Shown: one piece after another, positions 1-6,036 of the stretch
How the letters are laid out: each line of letters opens with the position of its first letter
How positions within the stretch are numbered: position 1 is the stretch's first letter
NCBI GenBank assembly: GCA_947427325.1
Contig: CANEHP010000080.1
Location: 1 to 9,829, forward strand
From: an uncultured Clostridia bacterium
Lineage (GTDB): Bacteria; Bacillota; Clostridia; Oscillospirales; Ruminococcaceae
Reading direction: 5' to 3'
Length of the DNA stretch: 9,829 nt
Program-made: the position numbers and the translations under genes
The notes under the pieces: generated by a model
Told to the model about the DNA's origin: nothing
The model's database searches: none
The model's input: only the letters and a program-made list of their open reading frames with translations

Positions 1-10
1 GGAAACCCCA

Positions 11-56
11 CCACCCTTTGAAGAAGGGTTGGAGAATTTCGCAAGCGAAATTCTCC
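11..56. repeat. Two adjacent inverted repeats (hairpins) at left edge
   Basis: Two stem-loops lie side by side. The first is ACCCTT at 13-18 pairing with AAGGGT at 24-29 around a 5-nt loop. The second is a perfect 12-nt inverted repeat, 31-42 against 45-56, folding as an 11-bp stem with loop CAAG. They lie downstream of the last minus-strand gene. Read on the minus strand there is no T-run right after either stem. Read on the plus strand, a run of eight T (79-86) follows only 22 nt after the second stem. They are therefore not textbook intrinsic terminators, but they could mark a transcript end or be part of a dispersed palindromic repeat. The pairing is seen directly; the role is inferred. 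Confidence 0.6.
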
Positions 57-80
57 GGACGGAAACTTTATTAAACTCTT

Positions 81-140
81 TTTTTTACAGCCCCTTCCAC
101 AACTGTCAACTGTAAACCGTCAATTTTTTACAGCCCCTTC
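81..140. repeat. 17-bp direct repeat with internal 7-bp tandem repeat
   Basis: The 17-mer TTTTTTACAGCCCCTTC occurs exactly at 81-97 and again at 124-140, a period of 43 bp. Between the copies, CAACTGT is repeated head to tail at 100-113, followed by related CTGTAAAC and CCGTCAA sequence. No gene is visible in 1-147. This looks like noncoding repeat DNA downstream of the minus-strand transcription unit. The repeats are seen directly; whether they are dispersed through the genome cannot be told from this window. Confidence 0.7.
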
Positions 141-147
141 AATTCAC

Positions 148-441
148 TTACTGCGCATTCTGCTTATCTCTGGAAAGCCAAATGTAAGCCACGTCAAGCG
201 CCTCGTAAAGTCCGTTTCTTTCACAGGTCTTTTTCATAACCTCGCTGGCGTCAACTCCCTCGGTTTGTGTAAGCATAAGAAAAACTCTGATCTTATCCGC
301 AACCTCTAAATCCTTTACCTTGCGTGTAGAAAGGATTTGCAAGGTGGCCACCGTTTCATCGCTCATATTTCCGTAATAGATCTGATTGCCCTTTCTTACA
401 AGAGGAAGTCCCCTATAAGTCATAAACTCTTTTTCCGCCAT
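148..441 (-). CDS. Small conserved-looking soluble protein of unknown function (97 aa)
   Basis: This 97-residue ORF starts with ATG at 441 and ends with TAA at 148-150. The minus strand shows AAAGGGG at 450-456, 8 nt before the ATG, so translation is plausible. It has no signal peptide, membrane helix or metal-binding motif. It has a basic N-terminal part (RGLPLVRKGNQIYYGN, residues 10-25), a middle stretch with alternating hydrophobic residues (ATLQILSTRKVKDLEVADKI, 32-51) that suggests a compact mixed fold, and a C-terminal helix-like part (NGLYEALDVAYIWLSR, 76-91). I recall similar small proteins in Clostridia but know no named domain or function. It begins 57 nt after the DUF4340 gene on the same strand and is the last gene before the repeat-rich left edge, so it is probably cotranscribed with the transporter genes. 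Coding status is fairly secure; function is unknown. Confidence 0.75.
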   Translation of the reverse strand: MAEKEFMTYRGLPLVRKGNQIYYGNMSDETVATLQILSTRKVKDLEVADKIRVFLMLTQTEGVDASEVMKKTCERNGLYEALDVAYIWLSRDKQNAQ

Positions 442-498
442 AATATTTACCCCTTTCCTTTTTTAATGCTTTTTAAAAAACCAATTCAGCGCATTCAC

Positions 499-2001
499 TT
501 AATAATTTTCAATAACCTCTCCGCCCTCTAACAAGGCTTTTGCGTTTTCTTCAAGTCTTGTTTCATAGTTCCACTTGGTCTTAAAAATATTTTTTCCGTC
601 TACGGCTATTATAACCGTTCTGTCCTCAGAAGAATACAAGCTTATTGTGTTAGGCTCTCTATCGTCGTCGTAGGCAAAGGTATATTCCGCCAAAAGCTCG
701 CCCCTTGCATCATCGGTATACAGCTCCTCGCCTCGGCAGCTTACCACATACTGATAAAACGCACGGAAATTTGCGGCGTCGGTTTCCTCTCCGTTAAGAT
801 AAATCGTGTTGTCTTTAGCGTCGCCTTCTACTTTTATACTAAACTCACTTTCCTTATCCTTGTAGCTGAAAACGTCCAAATCGTAAATATACGGCATCAA
901 AAATTGCTTTGACATAAAAGCGTTAACTTCCATGGAGGTCCATATAAGGCTGTCTGCGCTGAATCTGAAAATGGCATAGGGAGTTTTGTTGCTGTAGCCG
1001 TAGTAGCCTACCGTTTTTGTGTTGGTGACCCCTGTTTCCTCGTCCTTGACCTCTTCCGTTATGGCATTTCCGATATACAGGCGGTAAATCGTATCTCCCA
1101 CCAGCTCGTCAACCTGACAGAAGGGATCAAGCAAGCCGTATTCTTTATAATCGTCCTCCGTGGGATTAAGCACAACGGCTTTTTCCGCAGAAAGTCCGCT
1201 AAGCGCTCCTAAATAATCCGCTCCTTTGGTAAGATCCATATAAACATTATAGGGCGAGGTAAAGGTATAGCCGAATACCTGTATGCTGGTGCTGTCCTCA
1301 GGCAGATCGGGAAGCGCTTCCAAAATCAGCGGTTCGTCCCAGTCCCTGCGCTTTAACGTAATCTTGGTAATACGGGCGTCTTCGCTTTCGGTAATTGTGG
1401 GTATTACCGAGGTATTGACAAAGCTCATGGTATCATAGGTCATAACAGGGTCAAGAGAATGGGTGTAATAGGAATAAACCGTGTTATTGCCCTCGATCAT
1501 AAGATAGTTGGCAGAGCCGCTGGTAACGGTATTCCCCACCATAACGGAAAACGTGCCGTTTTCATAGGTGACCGCAGCCTTAGCCAGGGGCTTGTCAAGT
1601 CCATACTGTGCCAAATCTGCGGGATTTTCCTCAACAACGGAGCGTGCGGTCATATCCGTTAAATTCTTTTCGAGAGTGCCGAACAGAGTTGAACTAAAAA
1701 TTCCTTGATCCAAATCCTCCAGGCCCTTTAAAGAATATACCTTTTCTCCGTCCTTTTCGGAAATGTTCACGGTATAAGAGCCTTGTGAATTTTCCACGTA
1801 TATGCTCTTGATTTCTCCCATATTCTCGGGCTTTAGCTTAAGTGCGGGATCTTCGGTTACCGCAGTGGTTTCCTCGGGGTTTTTGCTCTCGTCCCCCGGC
1901 GCGGTTAAGGAAAGCACCAGTACAACCGCACCCAAAACAACCAAACCTATTACCGAAAAAAGAATAATTTTAAAATTTTTGCTTTTAGTATTTATCTTCA
2001 A
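499..2001 (-). CDS. Membrane-anchored DUF4340-type protein, partner of GldG-like ABC system
   Basis: This is a 500-residue protein with one N-terminal membrane helix (about residues 11-32) after a short basic cytoplasmic tail. A Pro/Glu/Thr-rich linker (34-60) follows, then a large extracytoplasmic part. No lipobox cysteine is seen. Two DUF4340-like units are visible: QYGLDKP (132-138) with a VGN turn (155-157) and a TVYSYY strand (174-179), and a second unit with EYGLLDP (287-293), YIGN (309-312) and the YGYSNKTPYAIF region (334-345). In this family, 'YGL..P' followed by 'IGN' and a strand ending in a value display is typical. The gene starts 39 nt after the GldG-like gene, and DUF4340 proteins are commonly encoded beside GldG-like proteins, so a joint role on the outer face of the membrane is inferred. 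The start codon is TTG; the next in-frame methionine (residue 61) would remove the anchor. Substrate and activity are unknown. Confidence 0.87.
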   Translation of the reverse strand: MKINTKSKNFKIILFSVIGLVVLGAVVLVLSLTAPGDESKNPEETTAVTEDPALKLKPENMGEIKSIYVENSQGSYTVNISEKDGEKVYSLKGLEDLDQGIFSSTLFGTLEKNLTDMTARSVVEENPADLAQYGLDKPLAKAAVTYENGTFSVMVGNTVTSGSANYLMIEGNNTVYSYYTHSLDPVMTYDTMSFVNTSVIPTITESEDARITKITLKRRDWDEPLILEALPDLPEDSTSIQVFGYTFTSPYNVYMDLTKGADYLGALSGLSAEKAVVLNPTEDDYKEYGLLDPFCQVDELVGDTIYRLYIGNAITEEVKDEETGVTNTKTVGYYGYSNKTPYAIFRFSADSLIWTSMEVNAFMSKQFLMPYIYDLDVFSYKDKESEFSIKVEGDAKDNTIYLNGEETDAANFRAFYQYVVSCRGEELYTDDARGELLAEYTFAYDDDREPNTISLYSSEDRTVIIAVDGKNIFKTKWNYETRLEENAKALLEGGEVIENY

Positions 2002-2007
2002 TTAAAA

Positions 2008-2012
2008 TCCTC
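2008..2012 (-). promoter_or_regulatory. Ribosome binding site that fixes the TTG start of the DUF4340 gene
   Basis: Read on the minus strand, GAGGA sits 6 nt before TTG at 2001-1999. The next in-frame ATG is 60 codons further on and would delete the membrane anchor. The good site and its spacing support TTG as the true start. Confidence 0.7.
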
Positions 2013-2040
2013 AAATATTATATTTTCGATGCCGGAACAA

Positions 2041-3786
2041 TCATCTTCTCTTTCTTCTGACAATAATTACAACTCCGGCGGCAATTACTGCCAAAGGCAC
2101 TATTACTGCAAAAATCACCGTTATGGTTTTTGCCTGCGTTCCTGTGATTTCAAAGGTTTCCTGCGTAAAGGACTGAGGCTTTACCGTAATTTCCACCTCT
2201 TCCTTGCCGCTGGCAGTGTTGAAGATATTAAGGAACAGGTCGGCGTTGTTAACTCCGCTGCCCTGAAGGAAGCTTTGGTCGAGCAGGAAGTGACTTGAGG
2301 CAGCATAAATACGGCTGACAAAGGGGTCTACTCCTTCAAAGCGTGTTTTATTGGATTCGGCAACTACTGTGAAGGCGCCTGATTTTTCCGCCTTTGAGGG
2401 GTCAAAATCCTCCATATCAAAGGGAGCGATAACCGCTCCGGTGTAAGAGGAAACCAATGAGGCGGTTTTGTAGTTGGACTGCTCCTCAAAGAGCAGGGTA
2501 ATGGGCTTTAAGCCATCGCCCATTGTATTTTTGGTAACGGTGTCTATTCCTGTGCTGTAATCGCTTTCCTGTATTTCAAGTCTTTGATAGGTGGGAGACA
2601 TTTCATAGCCGTAATCGGTGTTGGTCTGATACACATAGCCCGATTCAAGAGAAAGTCCCCAATCCTTAAGATATGAGGTAAGATTTGGCAAATCCTTTGT
2701 ATCTATAGTGGCAGCTGCGGCAAAAAACATATTTTTGCCGTACTTTCCTCCGTTGTCAAGCCAAACGTCGATTTTGTTAATATCATCATTGCTGAAATCG
2801 TAAATGGGAGCATAAATTATCAAAAAGTCAATGTCGGGGTCAATTTTTTCCGCATTGGTAAGCTTTACAGGCTCAATAGTGTAAGCGTTGGACTCAAGCA
2901 GCGTATCAAGCGCCTTAGGCTCGGAGCAGCTGTAATCCCCGTCAACATACGCCACTCTTACGGGATCTTCATTTGTGACAATCATAATGGAGGTAAGCAG
3001 ACTGCTTTCCGCCGCTGCGAAAAGCTCCATGGATAAGCGTCCCGAGCCTGCCAAGCCCATCTGATAATAATATGAGTATTCGGTAGAGCTGATCTCGTTG
3101 CCGTCAAAATAATATTTGGGCGATAAGTAGTCATTGGTGGTAATAATTCTGTTCCGTTCCGTATTTTTCGATTCGATTATTATGCTTTTCGCCGAAAGGG
3201 TTGCGCCGTATTTTGAATAAAAGGTCGGGTTATCGTCTAAGCTCTTATATTCAACCGTAATGCGGGGGTTAGCCGCCGCAAAAGCTTTAAGAATCTGACT
3301 TACCTGCTGACCGTACTGAATCGTGGAGGAGCTGTCGTTTGCAGCGGCATTTAAAAAGTTGTTTTCCTTATCCGCCACCACAATAGTAATATCGTCGTCC
3401 ACTCCCGCAATGTAGTCGGCAGTACCGGGGTCAATAGAATAAACGGATTTATCGGACAAGTCCGCCGCCACATCAAAACGATCCAAAAGCATATTGAAAA
3501 TAACATTCAAAAGGACGATAGCCGCCACAAAAATAACGGTAAAGGCAACGGACAAGGCGCCGTGCTTAATTCTTTTGCTTTTTCCCGAGAAAGCGCCCGC
3601 TTTGCTTTTTTTCGCCGAAGGATTTTCCTTAGCCGGGGCTTTTTCCGCCGAAGAATTTTCTGCGGTGTCGGCTGAAATTTTTTCCGCTGCCGCATTATCC
3701 GCAGAGCTGTCCGAAATACGGTCAGCCTGCTCTTTTATTTCCTCGGACTGATTTTCTGTATTGACATTTTTATTATTCTTATCCAT
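2041..3786 (-). CDS. GldG-like ABC transporter auxiliary protein (ABC_transp_aux type)
   Basis: This is a 581-residue protein. Residues 1-75 are a hydrophilic, Ala/Ser/Glu/Lys-rich cytoplasmic segment with recurring SAEK/SADT-type words. Residues about 77-101 form a membrane helix, followed by RFDVAADLSDKSVYSIDP (103-120), the typical GldG entry 'R.D.T..K.Y.L'. The outer region includes ITIVVAD (133-139), a strand-helix part to about 205, and DFLIIYAP...WLDNGGKYG (320-350), resembling the 'D.L.I.GP....W.DNGG' core of this family. A second helix (about 553-576) ends in RRKRR, so the protein has both ends in the cytoplasm and a large outer domain. GldG partners GldA and GldF in Bacteroidetes gliding; in Clostridia the role is unknown. 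AGGAGA at 3792-3797 lies 5 nt before the ATG. The gene follows the permease by 149 nt and precedes the DUF4340 gene by 39 nt. Confidence 0.9.
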   Translation of the reverse strand: MDKNNKNVNTENQSEEIKEQADRISDSSADNAAAEKISADTAENSSAEKAPAKENPSAKKSKAGAFSGKSKRIKHGALSVAFTVIFVAAIVLLNVIFNMLLDRFDVAADLSDKSVYSIDPGTADYIAGVDDDITIVVADKENNFLNAAANDSSSTIQYGQQVSQILKAFAAANPRITVEYKSLDDNPTFYSKYGATLSAKSIIIESKNTERNRIITTNDYLSPKYYFDGNEISSTEYSYYYQMGLAGSGRLSMELFAAAESSLLTSIMIVTNEDPVRVAYVDGDYSCSEPKALDTLLESNAYTIEPVKLTNAEKIDPDIDFLIIYAPIYDFSNDDINKIDVWLDNGGKYGKNMFFAAAATIDTKDLPNLTSYLKDWGLSLESGYVYQTNTDYGYEMSPTYQRLEIQESDYSTGIDTVTKNTMGDGLKPITLLFEEQSNYKTASLVSSYTGAVIAPFDMEDFDPSKAEKSGAFTVVAESNKTRFEGVDPFVSRIYAASSHFLLDQSFLQGSGVNNADLFLNIFNTASGKEEVEITVKPQSFTQETFEITGTQAKTITVIFAVIVPLAVIAAGVVIIVRRKRR

Positions 3787-3918
3787 TTTAATCTCCTATA
3801 ACGAAGTAATCTGTAAACCTGCGGATCTCCCGCCCGCCATTGACAAAACCGAACCGTAAATCCATGCGGTTATCATTAATACTAACTTACATACAGCTTT
3901 GCAATCTGATTAAGAAAT

Positions 3919-3927
3919 AGTATAACA
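3919..3927 (-). promoter_or_regulatory. Possible extended -10 promoter ahead of the GldG-like gene
   Basis: On the minus strand, TGTTATACT reads as an extended -10 (TGn plus TATACT, five of six matches to TATAAT). It lies just after the permease stop codon and about 130 nt upstream of the GldG-like start. No good -35 is seen at the usual distance. A second weak pair, TTGCAA (3899-3904) and TATTAA (3876-3881) with a 17-nt spacer, is also present. Either could give the last three genes their own transcript. This is inference from short matches only. Confidence 0.3.
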
Positions 3928-3935
3928 GCCTGATT

Positions 3936-4640
3936 TTACGCCCATCTTCTTTTTTCCAAAACCCTTACGGTAAGGAAAATAAAGATAAATATTACGCTTA
4001 AGAAAAAGAATATATTTGAAAGGCTGAACACGCCTAAGGTGAACTGGCTGTACTTTGCGAAAAACGAGAGAGAGCTGAAAAGCTCCTGAAGGAATTTGGC
4101 AGGCATTACAGCCGCAAAGGAGTCAATAAGTATAAACGCTATGTTAAGTCCGATGCTGCCCACTGCGGAAATCATCTGATTTTCGGTGAGAGTGGATATA
4201 AACAACCCGGAAGCGATAAACACCGAGCCTATAAGCAGCATACCGAAAATGTTGCCTAAAATAATCGCCCAGTTAACTGTTGCAAAGCCGCTTAATACAA
4301 GTCCGTATACAAGAAAAATCAACGTGCATACCAAAAGAATGGCAAAGGCGGACAAAAACTTGCCTATAACAAGCCGGGGAAGGCTGACGGGAGAGGTCAG
4401 CAAAAGCTGATCTGTTTTCTGCCTGTTTTCCTCCGCCATAAGGCGCATTGTCAGAATGGGAATCATAATCATCATAACGAAAAACATTCCCGTATAAACC
4501 GTTTCCATATTGGCGGATTGATAGGACAGTGTAAAGAGAAACAAAAACAGTCCCGAAAATAAGTAATACACCGCCACAAACACATAGCCCAAGGGGGAAG
4601 TGAAATAGGATAAAAGCTCACGCTTCATAATTGCTAACAT
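3936..4640 (-). CDS. ABC-2 type permease, GldF-like (234 aa)
   Basis: This is the integral membrane subunit of an ABC transporter. The six expected helices can be read at about 17-39, 47-66, 97-119, 125-150, 156-178 and 208-226. Between helices 2 and 3 lies RLMAEENRQKTDQLLLTSPVS (66-86), the cytoplasmic coupling stretch with the 'AEE...T..LLLTSPVS' wording typical of GldF-type ABC-2 permeases. The N-terminal MKRELLSYFTSPLGYVF (5-21) also fits this group. The 234-residue length is normal. GAGAGG at 4649-4654 lies 8 nt before the first ATG, which is preferred over the in-frame ATG at codon 5. It follows the ATPase gene by 251 nt and precedes the GldG-like gene. It presumably pairs with that ATPase as a homodimeric channel or conformational machine in the cytoplasmic membrane. 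The substrate is not known. Confidence 0.92.
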   Translation of the reverse strand: MLAIMKRELLSYFTSPLGYVFVAVYYLFSGLFLFLFTLSYQSANMETVYTGMFFVMMIMIPILTMRLMAEENRQKTDQLLLTSPVSLPRLVIGKFLSAFAILLVCTLIFLVYGLVLSGFATVNWAIILGNIFGMLLIGSVFIASGLFISTLTENQMISAVGSIGLNIAFILIDSFAAVMPAKFLQELFSSLSFFAKYSQFTLGVFSLSNIFFFLSVIFIFIFLTVRVLEKRRWA

Positions 4641-4687
4641 TTTATAAACCTCTCTTTATTGTATGAAATTTTTATAAAAACAGCAGC

Positions 4688-4717
4688 TTGTCTTTATAAG
4701 ATTTGTCTTTATAAGAT
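4688..4717. repeat. Perfect 15-bp tandem duplication upstream of the permease gene
   Basis: TTGTCTTTATAAGAT occurs twice head to tail (4688-4702 and 4703-4717). It lies about 50-75 nt upstream of the permease start, in its probable 5' untranslated region. Two exact copies suggest a recent slippage or duplication event. No role is evident. Confidence 0.85.
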
Positions 4718-4820
4718 ATAATGTACGCTTTTTTTTGATGGATTTTGCCGACGCCCGCACCCGAAAGCCTTAAAATACATAAAGTATTTATGCGTTTTTC
4801 CCGTTTGCATAAGCCGTCCC

Positions 4821-4859
4821 TCACAAAGTTTACCTGAAGGTTCGTGCATAATTTTGTGA
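4821..4859. repeat. Inverted repeat between ATPase and permease genes
   Basis: TCACAAAGTT (4821-4830) pairs with AATTTTGTGA (4850-4859) to give a 10-bp stem with one G-T pair (in one RNA polarity) around a 19-nt loop. It lies 32 nt downstream of the ATPase stop on the minus strand. There is no T-run after it, so it is not a standard terminator. It could stabilise the 3' end of the ATPase message or be an operator. On the minus strand it overlaps part of the possible SD (4818-4822) of a 33-codon ORF. Confidence 0.45.
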
Positions 4860-4891
4860 ATACATACCCAGGGCGTCATTGCCGATAAACA

Positions 4892-5845
4892 TCACTTATC
4901 CACGCCGCCGTAATTGTCGCCTGTGGTAAGCTTTAAGAATATTTCCTCCAGGGAAAGCTCGTTGGACTTCATCATAAGTATGGGGTAGTTGCGGGAGGAA
5001 AGCTTTTTGGAAATCTCCCGCCTTAAATCCTTGCCCTGCGTCGCTTCAAGATAGTATTCATAAACCCCCGGCTCTGCTTCCCTGTTGACATAAACCCTGT
5101 CCATTCCCGGAATAGAAGAAAGGAGCTTTTTCACGTCGTCGCTGCTGCCCTCGGTACGAACCACAAGCTTATGGTCGGCGGACATATTTTTAGCCAAAGC
5201 GTCTGTGGAATCGTTAGCCACAATGCTGCCGCTGCTGATTACCACAATTCTGTCGCAAACCGCCTGTATTTCGGGAAGAATGTGGGAGGAAAGGATAACC
5301 GTATGATTTTTCCCCAGCTTTTTTATAAGGGTGCGTATTTCAATTATCTGCTTTGGATCAAGTCCGACGGTGGGTTCATCCAAAATCAGTACGTTAGGAT
5401 TTCCCACCAACGCCTGAGCAAAGCCCACACGCTGCTGATATCCCTTTGAAAGATTTCGTATAAGGCGTTTTCTCACCTCTGTTATTTTAACCAGCTCGCA
5501 TATTTCCGCCAAATGACTTTCTCTGGGCATTTTGCTTTTTTTAAGACTGTATACGAAGCGCAGATATTCCATAACGGTCATATCGCCGTAAACGGGTGGC
5601 TTTTCGGGAAGATAGCCTATGTGCATTTTTGCGGCAATAGGATCTTCCAGCACATCTATGCCGTTTATTGTGGCAGTTCCCGAGGTGGAGGAAATATAGC
5701 CCGTGAGCATATTCATGGTGGTGGATTTTCCTGCGCCGTTAGGTCCTAAAAAGCCTAATATTTCCCCCTCTTTAACCGAGAAAGAAATGTTGTTGACAGC
5801 AAGCTTGCTGCCATACTGCTTGGTTAGATTTTTTACCTCAATCAT
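4892..5845 (-). CDS. ABC transporter ATP-binding protein, GldA-like (317 aa)
   Basis: This is the nucleotide-binding subunit that powers the adjacent ABC-2 permease from the cytoplasmic side. All NBD motifs are present: Walker A GPNGAGKST (34-42), Q-loop region GYLPEKPPVYGDMTV (77-91), signature LSKGYQQR (132-139), Walker B VLILDEP (152-158) with catalytic Glu157, D-loop GLDP (161-164) and switch His188. Glu in place of the Q-loop Gln and 'LSKGY' in place of LSGGQ are usual in GldA-type ATPases rather than defects. Residues from about 225 form the C-terminal accessory domain common in ABC-2 ATPases. Length is normal. AAAGGA at 5855-5860 lies 9 nt before the ATG. The gene begins 191 nt after ribF and is the first of the transport locus. 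The assignment to an ABC-2 exporter is strong; cargo is unknown. Confidence 0.95.
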   Translation of the reverse strand: MIEVKNLTKQYGSKLAVNNISFSVKEGEILGFLGPNGAGKSTTMNMLTGYISSTSGTATINGIDVLEDPIAAKMHIGYLPEKPPVYGDMTVMEYLRFVYSLKKSKMPRESHLAEICELVKITEVRKRLIRNLSKGYQQRVGFAQALVGNPNVLILDEPTVGLDPKQIIEIRTLIKKLGKNHTVILSSHILPEIQAVCDRIVVISSGSIVANDSTDALAKNMSADHKLVVRTEGSSDDVKKLLSSIPGMDRVYVNREAEPGVYEYYLEATQGKDLRREISKKLSSRNYPILMMKSNELSLEEIFLKLTTGDNYGGVDK

Positions 5846-5868
5846 TTTTCCTTATCCTTTCAGCCGCC

Positions 5869-5886
5869 ATATGCGCAGCGGCATAT
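5869..5886. repeat. Hairpin just upstream of the ATPase ribosome binding site
   Basis: ATATGC (5869-5874) pairs with GCATAT (5881-5886) around a 6-nt loop. An alternative stem, GCCGC (5863-5867) with GCGGC (5878-5882), overlaps it, so only one can form at a time. Both lie directly 5' of the probable Shine-Dalgarno at 5855-5860 on the minus strand. They could influence translation of the ATPase, but this is inference. Confidence 0.4.
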
Positions 5887-5949
5887 TAAAAAATGTTTAT
5901 CTGTATTTTCAGAACCTGTCTTCACACAAGATATTGCCCCAGGCTTTTA

Positions 5950-5974
5950 TAAGAGCATTTTGTAAGAGCATTTT
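5950..5974. repeat. Short tandem repeat in the ribF-ATPase gap
   Basis: TAAGAGCATTTT is present twice with a 13-bp period (5950-5961 and 5963-5974). It is noncoding and lies between ribF and the ATPase gene. No function is suggested by the sequence. Confidence 0.75.
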
Positions 5975-5977
5975 ATC

Positions 5978-6023
5978 TGTGATATTTTACACTTTCAGTG
6001 TGACAGTACAGTGAAATATTACA
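5978..6023 (-). other. Compound stem-loop 13 nt downstream of ribF
   Basis: The outer arms TGTGATATTT (5978-5987) and AAATATTACA (6014-6023) pair over 10 bp with one G-T pair. Inside is a smaller stem, ACACT (5989-5993) with AGTGT (5997-6001). It begins 13 nt after the ribF stop codon on the minus strand. No U-rich tail follows, so it is not a standard intrinsic terminator. It may be a 3' stabilising or processing structure, or the boundary between the housekeeping and transporter transcripts. Confidence 0.4.
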
Positions 6024-6036
6024 AAGAAGTATGTTA

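Noticed and set aside
31..56. Hairpin as a standard Rho-independent terminator
   Set aside because: No T-run follows directly on the minus strand, and on the plus strand the T-run is 22 nt away; it is kept as a repeat instead.
3494..3751. Plus-strand and alternative minus-strand ORFs over the start of the GldG-like gene
   Set aside because: They arise from the low-complexity Ala/Ser/Glu/Lys codons of the real gene; their own proteins are repetitive and have no supporting ribosome site.
4892..5845. Apparent defects in the ATPase (Glu at the Q-loop, LSKGY in place of LSGGQ)
   Set aside because: These variants are normal in GldA-type ABC-2 ATPases, and Walker A, Walker B and the switch histidine are intact.
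5703..6014. 103-codon plus-strand ORF
   Set aside because: It is antisense to the Walker A region of the ATPase gene and runs into noncoding DNA; no recognisable protein features.
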